DNA from: Acidobacteriota bacterium
GTDB lineage: Bacteria; Acidobacteriota; Terriglobia; UBA7540
Assembly (NCBI GenBank): GCA_003165615.1
Contig: PLWR01000670.1
Location: forward strand, 1-23,237
Reading direction: 5' to 3'
Length of the DNA: 23,237 bases
The position numbers were made by a program, and so were the translations under genes. The notes under the pieces are model-generated. The model saw nothing but the letters and a program-made list of their open reading frames with translations, did no database searches and was not told the DNA's origin. Shown here piece by piece: positions 15,906 through 22,917 of this stretch (positions are counted from its first letter, which is position 1; each line of letters opens with the position of its first letter).

Positions 15906-16232
15906 TCAGGATAGGGCACGCTGCCACCGTCGCCTTGTCCAAGGCAAAATTGTTGTAGCTCGACCACCGCCTGGAGGACCCACGCCATCATCTTCGACCT
16001 CCACGACCAAGTCATGCCCGTCGCGGTGCAGGCTGACCTCAATGAAATGTTCCTTACTGTCTTTCAAGCCATGGTGAATGACATTGCTCACAAGTTCGTC
16101 CAGAACCAAATCGATTTGGAACTCGACAACCCCCGAGAGCGCCTGCTCGCGGCACCATGAGCCAACCTCCTGGGTCAATCTTTCGATCTCGACGAGGTCG
16201 TTCTTGATCTGTAATGAAAGGCCTTCTCTCAT
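15906..16232 (-). pseudogene. RsbW-like anti-sigma kinase (HATPase_c_2), truncated at the C-terminus
   Basis: A 108-residue protein of the RsbW/SpoIIAB serine-kinase type, which in complete form binds a sigma factor or phosphorylates a STAS-domain antagonist. The N-box is intact (DELVSNVIHHG, with the conserved Glu and Asn), followed by VEVEDDGVG, the G1 box. Just after it the sequence turns into a low-complexity tail (PPGGGRATTILPWTRRRWQRALS), and the G2 box and last strands are missing. The other two frames do not restore them. Full proteins are about 140 residues. It therefore looks truncated and is probably inactive or altered; calling it a pseudogene is inference. The start at 16232 has GGAG 7 bases upstream. 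No STAS, phosphatase or sigma gene is adjacent. Confidence 0.6.
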
Positions 16233-16530
16233 CAGTTCTCCACGACCGGCCGGCCTCTTGAACCGCAAGGGGGACCTTTAGCTATGCTCCTGCCTTGCCT
16301 CCAAATGCCTGCTGGAAGTGCATGAATTGATATGACGCCCAAGTTCGCCGCAGGACCCTCCGGCGAGCATCCCTGATTGCACAATAAGCGGCGCACGAAG
16401 ATAAGTTAGCGGCGGAAACGCCGCCGGTTGGGAGGTTATTTCGCGGGGGTGACCCTGAATCGAAGCGAGGAAGGCGAGGCGCCCTGGAAGCCCCTCGGTT
16501 TTTTCCAAGCAGCATTTTCGAAGCAGCAAG

Positions 16531-16559
16531 TTGCATAAGAGGGAGCGAGCCGGTACACT
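16531..16559 (+). promoter_or_regulatory. Candidate sigma-70 promoter of the PilZ gene
   Basis: TTGCAT (16531-16536) and TACACT (16554-16559) are separated by exactly 17 bases, close to the TTGACA/TATAAT consensus, and lie 38 bases before the ATG of the PilZ-domain gene. Nothing else is recognised in the remaining part of the gap 16233-16597. Confidence 0.45.
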
Positions 16560-16597
16560 GTACGCATTTGTAGCATTCAACTCATAGCTGGTGAGAT

Positions 16598-17431
16598 ATG
16601 GAAAACGAGCAGCGTCGTTCACCTCGCATCATGTTCAGCATTCCGGTGAGTATCCGGGGTGTGGATGAAAAAGGCAGTCCCTTCGAAACGACCGGCCGGA
16701 CCATCACGATAAACCGTCATGGCGCGCGCATCCAGCTTTCACGTTCCTTGAAGCCGGGTCAAACGGTTCTCGTCATCAATCAATCCACCGACGCGGAGGC
16801 TGAGTTCCGGGTCGTCGGGCCCATCTCCCCTCCCCTCGGCCGAGTGGGCGAATGGGGCATCGAATGCCTGCGCGTGGACAAGAACATTTGGGACATCTAT
16901 TTTCCTCCTATCACTGAGGATTCTGACGCCCATATCTTGCTCGCATGCCGGAATTGCCAAGCTTTGTCTCTGCAATCGCTCTCGCTGGTGGAGGTGGAAG
17001 TCCTGGAAACTGCGGGCTTGTTGACGAAACCCTGCGTGCATTGCGGGCAGTCCACTCCCTGGGGATACCCGCAGCGTGCCTTCGAGGTGGAAACCCAAAC
17101 CTATCAAGCCGCAGTGAGCGAGGCCACTGGAGGCTTTCCCACCCTGGCGGCGGAACGACGGAGATCTTACCGCAAGCCTGCGCAACTTCCCGTTCGGGTG
17201 CGGGATTATTTTGGAGAGACAGAAATTTCCCAAACCGAAAACATCTCCCAGGATGGCTTCTGTTTTTCGAGCGCCCGCAAGTACCTGGTGGGTCAGGGTA
17301 TTGTGGTGATTTGCCCGTTCGATGCGGCCAACGAAAAGCCGGAGGTTCGCGCCCGCATCGTCCGCACCGAGCCAGGGTCAGGCCGGGACCGCTATCTCTA
17401 CGGCGTGCGCTACGACCCAACTTCGCGGTAG
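16598..17431 (+). CDS. Double PilZ-domain protein with a CxxC...CxxC zinc-ribbon-like insert
   Basis: A 277-residue cytosolic protein with two PilZ domains, which bind cyclic di-GMP in regulators of motility, adhesion and exopolysaccharide. The second (about 186-277) has the complete binding motif: RRRSYR (187-192) and NISQDG (N215-x-S217-x-x-G220). The first (about 5-100) keeps RRSPR (6-10) but has TINRHG in place of NxSxxG, so it may not bind the nucleotide. Between them, CRNC (117-120) and CVHC (146-149) form a likely zinc-binding pair. A fair promoter lies just upstream. The gene stands alone, with opposite-strand neighbours on both sides. Double PilZ proteins with an insert like this are unusual, and the output partner is unknown. 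Confidence 0.8.
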   Translation: MENEQRRSPRIMFSIPVSIRGVDEKGSPFETTGRTITINRHGARIQLSRSLKPGQTVLVINQSTDAEAEFRVVGPISPPLGRVGEWGIECLRVDKNIWDIYFPPITEDSDAHILLACRNCQALSLQSLSLVEVEVLETAGLLTKPCVHCGQSTPWGYPQRAFEVETQTYQAAVSEATGGFPTLAAERRRSYRKPAQLPVRVRDYFGETEISQTENISQDGFCFSSARKYLVGQGIVVICPFDAANEKPEVRARIVRTEPGSGRDRYLYGVRYDPTSR

Positions 17432-17575
17432 GCGCGATTTATCACTACGAGCCAGGGTGGCTTCTTAGCGCCTCATTCTTGTTTTCTTTCTTCTTCCCAT
17501 ACATTTCTTCTGGATGCCTGCGCGCCTTGGCGGTGAATGCAGTTTCTCCGCGTGCAGGGCGCGTGCGGTCGCGTG

Positions 17576-18643
17576 TCACCACTTCTCCAGCCGCTTGAGA
17601 ATGTCGGGCTGAATACTTTCCTCGGCCGGGATGCAGAGGTACAGGCCGTCAGGCTTCATCGCCGCGATGAAGGGCTCCAGCTCGCTCAATTGGATGTCCA
17701 CCAGTACGCCCTTGCCGGCTTCCTGTATTCTTTTGATGCCCGGCATCCACTGAAGAATGGGGAAATCGTCGCCGATGCCTTGCACCCACTGAAAGGCCTG
17801 GATTTGCGGGACGCTTAGAAGGTGGTCGAGGTGGTTCAGCACACCTCGGCCGTCGATGTGGAAAATATTGTGGGTCATGTGAACGACTTCCTTTTGCAAG
17901 CTGGGCAGGTAGAATTCGCAAAAGGTCTCGGGGGATGTCATCGAGGTGAAATCGCAACTGGAGATGTGTAGCTTGCCGCGCGAAGGGATTTCCATCCAGG
18001 TGACGGAAAGTTGGCCATGGGCCTTGAGCACCTCGTCGAAGTGGTCGAAGACAGGGAAAAAATTCTCGTTGGCCAGGCGGAGCATTTCATGGACTTTTTC
18101 CGGGTTATCGATGATATCGATGCAGAGTTGTTGCGGGTCGCGCCAATCCGCGACGCAGTCCAGGCTGCCGTGCAGATCGGTGTAGCCCACCATGAACTTG
18201 CCGGCGCATTTCTCCAGGGCCACGCGGGTGAGGTTCTCGATACCGCGGAAGTACTCATTGTCGGGGCTAAACTTCAGTCGTTGCAGGTCGTCCCAATTGT
18301 GTACGCAATGCTGGACCCACGATGTGATTTCGGCGTATTCGAGCTCACAACCGTGAAAGGCGGCGTAGACGTTGGGTCCGAGGTTGGGCCAATAGACCGG
18401 GAAGGTTTCTCCATAAAACCTGCGGTTGCGGATGGATTCCAAAAAGAAGTCCACCTGAAACTCGGCGTCGAACCAACGCGCTTTGAGGCTCGGCCACGTG
18501 CGTCCTCCATAATCGGGCACACTGATTGCGTTGGCGTTGGTTTGGGCAAAACGCACGGGCGGGCGATCGAGTTTTTCGTGATTGAACCAGGCTTCGATGC
18601 GCTGTAGAGCTTCTTCGAAATCCGGTTTACCTTGCAATTCCAT
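17576..18643 (-). CDS. URO-D-superfamily-like protein, second member, without the HxC zinc motif
   Basis: A 355-residue soluble protein with the length and layout of uroporphyrinogen-decarboxylase-superfamily barrels: an N-terminal helical part (EALQRIEAWFNHEKLDRPPVRFAQT), then HGSLDCVADWRD, and near the C-terminus MTHNIFHIDGRGVLNHLDHLLSVPQIQAFQWVQG. The position that carries HxC in the first member (6528-7811) is FHIDGRG here, so zinc-based methyl transfer is less likely. The two proteins are distant. The start at 18643 is chosen because GAGG lies about 6 bases before the ATG; an ATG 24 bases upstream has no clear site. It is divergent from the GH172 gene across a 377-base gap, which suggests a link to glycan use. 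The reaction is unknown. Confidence 0.65.
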   Translation of the reverse strand: MELQGKPDFEEALQRIEAWFNHEKLDRPPVRFAQTNANAISVPDYGGRTWPSLKARWFDAEFQVDFFLESIRNRRFYGETFPVYWPNLGPNVYAAFHGCELEYAEITSWVQHCVHNWDDLQRLKFSPDNEYFRGIENLTRVALEKCAGKFMVGYTDLHGSLDCVADWRDPQQLCIDIIDNPEKVHEMLRLANENFFPVFDHFDEVLKAHGQLSVTWMEIPSRGKLHISSCDFTSMTSPETFCEFYLPSLQKEVVHMTHNIFHIDGRGVLNHLDHLLSVPQIQAFQWVQGIGDDFPILQWMPGIKRIQEAGKGVLVDIQLSELEPFIAAMKPDGLYLCIPAEESIQPDILKRLEKW

Positions 18644-19020
18644 GGGGTCCTCAGTCTTGCCGGCCAAGCCGCCGGCTTAAGTATTGGGCTGGATGCGCCG
18701 CTGCCCGCACTTTGTCCCGGCGCATCGAACCTGGCGCGGAGGTGGCCCGGGCGCCACCGGGATGCGGTGCGGATTCTACACCCATTTCGCTGATGACTGA
18801 GCAAAGTAATGTGAGAAAGGAAACCGCATTCGGACCTGCGGCCCCAAACGCGCCGGCAGCAGCAGGGGATGGAAGTCGGTGAAAAAACGGCCCCAACAAC
18901 GGCGACGGCGAGTATATTGGCACGTGACCGGGAAGGCAAAATGGAAGCCTTGGGTTAGACTTCCGTGCTGGATCGTGGCCGGCCCAAGTCGCTTTCTCGC
19001 TGTTGATGAGGAGGACCCGG
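18644..19020. other. Divergent intergenic region between the URO-D-like and GH172 genes, no gene seen
   Basis: This 377-base stretch separates two divergent genes and must carry both their promoters, but I find no convincing -35/-10 pair. Isolated candidates are TATATT near 18912 on the plus strand and TAGAAT (complement of 18773-18778) on the minus strand, both without a good partner box. A single TGAGAAA (18812-18818) recalls the repeats upstream of the GH127 gene, but it lacks the GGTATC part. Open frames across it are arginine- and proline-rich and unconvincing. Confidence 0.4.
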
Positions 19021-21165
19021 ATGAAGAAGCTCTCGCTCGTACTATTCCTGATGGCGGCGCCGTTGGGCTTTGCGCAACAGATGTCCAGAATTCCCGCCGG
19101 GCTGGAGTCCCTTACCGATCTGAGCCGGCTTCCGCTGTTGCCCGCGAACGTCTGGTTTCATTCCTTCAGCAGTCAGGATGTTACCGGCGGAAACGACGAT
19201 GGGTTCAGCGGATCATTCAGCTATCAATACATTGAAAACGGCCGATGGGTGCTGCTCGACACGCGCGGCCCGGGCTGCGTGACGCTGTTCCGGGTGATTC
19301 ACCACGACCGATGGAACGGCACTTTGTGGATTCGCACCCGCAAGGGGGGAGTGGAGAGCACCGATAGTTTTCCCTTTGGCGACCTATACAGCGGAAAGCA
19401 CGCACCGTTCCTTAAGCCGCTCGTTGGCGACGAGGACGAAGTTCATGGATCATCATGGAGCCTGGTGCCCATTTGTTCCGAGGACGGAATCAAACTTTCG
19501 ACGGACAAGCCGGGCTTATTCCTGAACATCTTCTACAACCTTTACGGCCCCGGCGTACCAGTTAAAGCCTATTCGCCCGCCATGGACGTGGGCCCTGCCA
19601 TCAAGCGCTGGAAATCAGTGGGCCAGCCGCTTGATCCTCGACTCTCGAAATCCGCCGACAGTGAAGTGAGCATTCCTGCCTATACAACTTTGCTGGTATG
19701 GTCATCCTCCGAACCCGGCACCATCACGGGCCTGTACATTCATGCACCGCAGATGACCCACGAGGTGTTGCGCCATCTGCGCATCAGGGCCTACTGGGAT
19801 GGACAGGAGGCGGCCGCGGTGGATTCTCCGCTTGGGCCGTTTTTTGGCACTGGCTACTGGCCCGTGCCCGACGCTCCCGGCGCCGCGCCGCGATACGGCC
19901 ACGTGAACAGGCATGGCGAGGGCGTGCGGCTGGGCCGGATCGCCACGCGTTCCCTGCCCGTGGGCGCTGACCAGGATGGCTTCTACAACTTCTTCCCGAT
20001 GCCCTTTTACCGGTCGGGCCGGCTGGAGCTTCTCAACGAATCCGGTTTAGCCATGGATCAGGTAAAGGTGACCGTGCAGGTGGCGCCGGGCGCACCGGAA
20101 GAGGGCAGTGGTTATTTTCACGCCCAATGGCGCGAGGAAAACCCCACCCTGGTACACCGGGATTACACGGTGCTGGAAACTCGCGGTCATGGCCGCTTCG
20201 TGGGCGCCGTGCTGGTGATGTCCTCAATAAAATTCGATCCTACCCAAAACCATGCGGCGCAGAGGGGCTACCTTGAGGGCGATGCGAGATTCTACATCGA
20301 CGACAATCGGACTTTTGCCAATGCCAGCACCGGCACCGAGGAGTATTTCCTCTGGGGCTTTTACGATATTGCGCGATGGGATTCGGTCTTCTCCTACCCG
20401 GTCAACGGCTATCCGGTTCACGATACCGACAGTCAGGACAACTCTGTGATGTACCGCTTCCACTTAAGCGAGATCGTGCCCTACTACCGATCCTTCCGAT
20501 TCGCCCTGGAGCATGGCGGAGAAGGTAGCGGATTCGAAGCCGCTCAACCCTCGCACTACTCCAGCACGGCATTCTACTATCAGCGCGACGAACCTTTACT
20601 GAGCATGACGGATAAGCTGGTGCTGGAGGACGCCGCAAGCCGCCAAGCCCGCGCCTATCGCGCCGCCAAAACCGTCTGGGAGGGTTGCCGGGATCTTCCT
20701 TTCGAAGGGGACCGGCAAGCCCTGTTCACCAGGGCGTACATCGCGGACCAGAAAGACGGCACCCGCGAAAGCCTGGCGGAAAGCCTGAGTTCCTGTGGCC
20801 AGCGCGCTGCCGGGTCGGTTGAATTCACCGCCTCGATTCTCCCGGGCAATCGCGGCGTGAAGCTTCGCCGCATGCTTGATTACGCGCCTCCGGAGATTGC
20901 CGGGCAGGAACTCGCCCAGCGGCTCCATCCCCTCGTGGTTCCGGCGGAAATCGCGCATGTGTTCGTGGACGGGAAAGAGGCGGGAGAATGGAACACCGCG
21001 CCGCGACACGCACGCCTGGCGTGGCTGGAAGATGACTTCGAAATTCCCGCTACGCTCACCGCGGGGAAAACCCAAGTTCACATCCGGCTGGACATCGCGC
21101 CGGAAGCACTATGGAGCGCGTTCGAATACCGTGTCTACGCCTATGTGACGGACAGTAAGTGGTAG
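19021..21165 (+). CDS. GH172/DUF2961 family glycosidase, secreted
   Basis: A 714-residue exported enzyme of the DUF2961/GH172 family, whose characterised members act on fructofuranosides or D-arabinofuranosides. A Sec signal (MKKLSLVLFLMAAPLGFAQQ) starts the chain. Family hallmarks are TGGNDDGFSG (55-64), ENGRWVLLDTRGPGCV (72-87), GYLEGDARFYIDD (416-428) and STGTEEYF (436-443), whose glutamates match the conserved TGTEDYF region. Beyond about residue 600 is a beta-rich C-terminal region. The start at 19021 follows GAGGAGG by about 7 bases; earlier in-frame ATGs lack a site. With the GH127 enzyme upstream on the map, a joint role in breaking furanose-containing glycans is inferred. The exact sugar is not predictable from the sequence. 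Confidence 0.82.
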   Translation: MKKLSLVLFLMAAPLGFAQQMSRIPAGLESLTDLSRLPLLPANVWFHSFSSQDVTGGNDDGFSGSFSYQYIENGRWVLLDTRGPGCVTLFRVIHHDRWNGTLWIRTRKGGVESTDSFPFGDLYSGKHAPFLKPLVGDEDEVHGSSWSLVPICSEDGIKLSTDKPGLFLNIFYNLYGPGVPVKAYSPAMDVGPAIKRWKSVGQPLDPRLSKSADSEVSIPAYTTLLVWSSSEPGTITGLYIHAPQMTHEVLRHLRIRAYWDGQEAAAVDSPLGPFFGTGYWPVPDAPGAAPRYGHVNRHGEGVRLGRIATRSLPVGADQDGFYNFFPMPFYRSGRLELLNESGLAMDQVKVTVQVAPGAPEEGSGYFHAQWREENPTLVHRDYTVLETRGHGRFVGAVLVMSSIKFDPTQNHAAQRGYLEGDARFYIDDNRTFANASTGTEEYFLWGFYDIARWDSVFSYPVNGYPVHDTDSQDNSVMYRFHLSEIVPYYRSFRFALEHGGEGSGFEAAQPSHYSSTAFYYQRDEPLLSMTDKLVLEDAASRQARAYRAAKTVWEGCRDLPFEGDRQALFTRAYIADQKDGTRESLAESLSSCGQRAAGSVEFTASILPGNRGVKLRRMLDYAPPEIAGQELAQRLHPLVVPAEIAHVFVDGKEAGEWNTAPRHARLAWLEDDFEIPATLTAGKTQVHIRLDIAPEALWSAFEYRVYAYVTDSKW

Positions 21166-21197
21166 GTGGTAAATGGTAGGTGGGAGCCGGCGTAGCG

Positions 21198-21219
21198 CCT
21201 GTTCTTTCAAAAGAACAGG
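21198..21219. terminator. Hairpin after the GH172 gene
   Basis: CCTGTTCTT-TCAA-AAGAACAGG is a perfect 9-bp stem with a 4-nt loop, 33 bases after the GH172 stop, and weaker pairing of CGTAGCG with CGTTACG extends it. There is no T-run, so it may be an RNA-stabilising hairpin or a repeat rather than a true intrinsic terminator. Just before it, TGGTAGGTGG occurs twice (21160-21169, 21174-21183), the first overlapping the stop codon. Confidence 0.4.
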
Positions 21220-21333
21220 ACTCGTTACGCAAGCTGTGATTGCAGTCGTGATGATGCAGGGCTACAATTCATCAGCAAGCACCTTTAGCCTGACCCAGCA
21301 CCCGCTTGGCTGTGGTCGCGAAAGGATGCCTCC

Positions 21334-21720
21334 ATGATTCCAACTCATATGCTGTTGAAGTGGCGTGAGTTCATGTTTCCATTGCGCGCGGGGGGCATGG
21401 CCTCTCTGATCCTGCTGGCCGCGGTATCCGTGCAGAGTGCGCAGAATCCTGCTCTCCCCAAGAACGGGGAAGCCTTGTCTCCTCCCCCTGCGGTCAATAG
21501 CCAGACCGCGCTGATCACTCCCAAGCCGAAGGAAGAGCCGAAGAAATCGAGTCGCGAGAAGACCAAAACCGATGCGGCGGACCTTTCCGCCCTGGCTGAC
21601 AAACTTAGCACTGAGCTGAGCAAAATGAATATCAATGTCCTCTCACTTGACGTCATTAAGAAGACCAAAGAGATCGAGGAATTGGCCAAGAAGATTAGGG
21701 AAGAGGCCAATGAGCACTAA
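21334..21720 (+). CDS. Small exported coiled-coil protein, first of a paralogous pair
   Basis: A 128-residue protein of unknown function. It has a hydrophobic N-terminal stretch (GGMASLILLAAVSVQSAQNP, a likely signal peptide with cleavage near AQ), a proline- and lysine-rich linker, then a helical, charged tail (DAADLSALADKLSTELSK through ELAKKIREEANEH) with heptad-like spacing. That tail is plainly related to the end of the next protein, so the two genes look like a tandem duplication. The start follows AAGGAT by about 7 bases. It overlaps the following gene by 11 bases, which suggests coupled translation. The likely location is the periplasm or outer surface. Confidence 0.7.
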   Translation: MIPTHMLLKWREFMFPLRAGGMASLILLAAVSVQSAQNPALPKNGEALSPPPAVNSQTALITPKPKEEPKKSSREKTKTDAADLSALADKLSTELSKMNINVLSLDVIKKTKEIEELAKKIREEANEH

Positions 21721-22258
21721 GATTGAATTTCGAGCGGCGCCCGTTGACTCCCGAGAGACGGACCCGAGGAATTCAGGCGTGTCACGAATCACTCCATCCC
21801 GTGATCGGGACAATAGGCAATCCTCGGCGCGGTTCGGAATAGGCGCCACGAGGAAACGATTTCACCGGTTTGGCAGTCTGGGCGGAGCAATCATCGCCGG
21901 GGGTTTGCTGCTGGCTTTTGCCTGCCTCGCTCCGCGTCCCGCTCAGGCGCAACGCCAGGGGGGAGGCTCGCAAACTGATACGGTCGGCCCCGGAGCGCTG
22001 TCAACGGATTTGGACGATGCCCGCATCAACCACAGTGGAGGCTTCCCAACGCTGAGTGATAAGCAGAAGCATGCTCTGATGCAGGCCAACTTTGAAAGGT
22101 CGAAAAAGGATGCGGCGGAATTGGCCGCCCTCGCCAAGCAACTCCGCGAAGAACTCAACAAGCCGGAGGTCCCCACCCTCTCCCTCGAAAGCATGAACCG
22201 CATCGACAGGATTGAAAAACTGGCAAAGAAGATCCGGGAAGAAATGAAAGGATTCTGA
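21710..22258 (+). CDS. Small exported coiled-coil protein, second of a paralogous pair
   Basis: A 182-residue protein of unknown function, paralogous in its last 50 residues to the upstream gene product: DAAELAALAKQLREELNKPEVPTLSLESMNRIDRIEKLAKKIREEMKGF matches the spacing and residues of the first protein's tail. A longer basic N-terminus precedes a hydrophobic segment (GGAIIAGGLLLAFACLAPRPAQAQ), probably a signal peptide or anchor ending in an AQAQ cleavage site. The start at 21710 lies inside the end of the first gene, with GGAAGAGG just upstream. Starts further upstream in this frame would read through the first gene's coding sequence and look unnatural. Confidence 0.7.
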   Translation: MSTKIEFRAAPVDSRETDPRNSGVSRITPSRDRDNRQSSARFGIGATRKRFHRFGSLGGAIIAGGLLLAFACLAPRPAQAQRQGGGSQTDTVGPGALSTDLDDARINHSGGFPTLSDKQKHALMQANFERSKKDAAELAALAKQLREELNKPEVPTLSLESMNRIDRIEKLAKKIREEMKGF

Positions 22259-22419
22259 TGGGTCTTTCCACCTCCAACCGTCTGGCCTTGGACCTTTTCC
22301 TTGGTAGGTCGCTCCGGCCTCTTCCCACGTTCACAGGTGTTATCGGCGGGAGCCAAAAACTTCATGAGTGTTTTTTAATGCCGGGAGCGGGGAGCTGGGG
22401 CTACAGGATTGGCGGAGCT

Positions 22420-22644
22420 TCAAGCTAACTCGTAGAAAGTGATGTTGCGGGTGGGTGGAGGAGTGGCTTTGAGCAAGGCTTCGATGCGGCGCACGGTTTC
22501 GGGCGCGAGCAGGACATCGCCGCAAAGGTTGCAGACCTGACCGGGAACGTGGTCGATTACCATTACTTCACCCCGGTTCTTGACCTTGTGGACGACTGTC
22601 CGGAGTTCATAGACGCCGGGGCATCCCGCTAGGGTGCATTTCAT
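22420..22644 (-). CDS. YgiT-type zinc-finger protein (MqsA N-terminal-like), orphan
   Basis: A 74-residue protein with paired cysteines: CTLAGC near the start and CNLCG at about residues 38-42, then a conserved-looking tail (GDVLLAPETVRRIEALLKA). This matches the YgiT-type zinc-finger family, usually the antitoxin partner of a small DUF4258-like toxin, or the N-terminal half of MqsA. The toxin partner is normally encoded just upstream on the same strand, but the stretch 22645-22917 holds none, so this copy is an orphan. The first cysteine pair has four residues between (usually two). The start at 22644 is preferred to one 33 bases upstream because GGAG precedes it by about 9 bases. Confidence 0.72.
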   Translation of the reverse strand: MKCTLAGCPGVYELRTVVHKVKNRGEVMVIDHVPGQVCNLCGDVLLAPETVRRIEALLKATPPPTRNITFYELA

Positions 22645-22749
22645 GGCTGGTTTCTCCTCTCCCGAGGCGTTAACCACTTCGGCGCCCGAGGCCCGTAGGC
22701 GTCAGTCAAGAGTAGCAGCGGCCGGCCGGTTGTGCAAACGATGTGGAGC

Positions 22750-22774
22750 GGGCGGTTCGCGAACCGCCCCTACG
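22750..22774. repeat. GC-rich palindromic intergenic repeat, copy 2
   Basis: Identical over 25 bases to 879-903, in the same orientation and 21.9 kb away. The core is the palindrome GGGCGGTTCGCGAACCGCCC followed by CTACG. It lies between the YgiT-like gene and hppA, within a 273-base gap (22645-22917) that has no gene. Confidence 0.8.
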
Positions 22775-22868
22775 TAATCCCTCGACGAATCGCAGACCTT
22801 CAAACCAGGTCTGCGCCAGCCCACGTTTCACAGATTTGTTGAGGTTGAGGTGAATCGATGGGAAGTTT

Positions 22869-22902
22869 GCGGGCACGCCGTGGGATTTACCGGCGTGCCC
22901 GC
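22869..22902 (-). terminator. Strong inverted repeat after hppA, possible terminator
   Basis: GCGGGCACGCCG and CGGCGTGCCCGC form a perfect 12-bp stem with a 10-nt loop, 16 bases after the hppA stop on the minus strand. No T-run follows, so factor-independent termination is not certain, but its position fits an end-of-transcript structure. Confidence 0.5.
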
Positions 22903-22917
22903 AGGGGTTTATGCTGC

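Noticed and set aside
16278..16622. Minus-strand open frame of 114 codons in the gap before the PilZ gene
   Set aside because: It overlaps the likely PilZ promoter and start, and its translation has no domain or good ribosome binding site.
21198..21219. Hairpin after GH172 as a classical intrinsic terminator
   Set aside because: No T-run follows on either strand within the usual distance, so it is only listed as a possible terminator.
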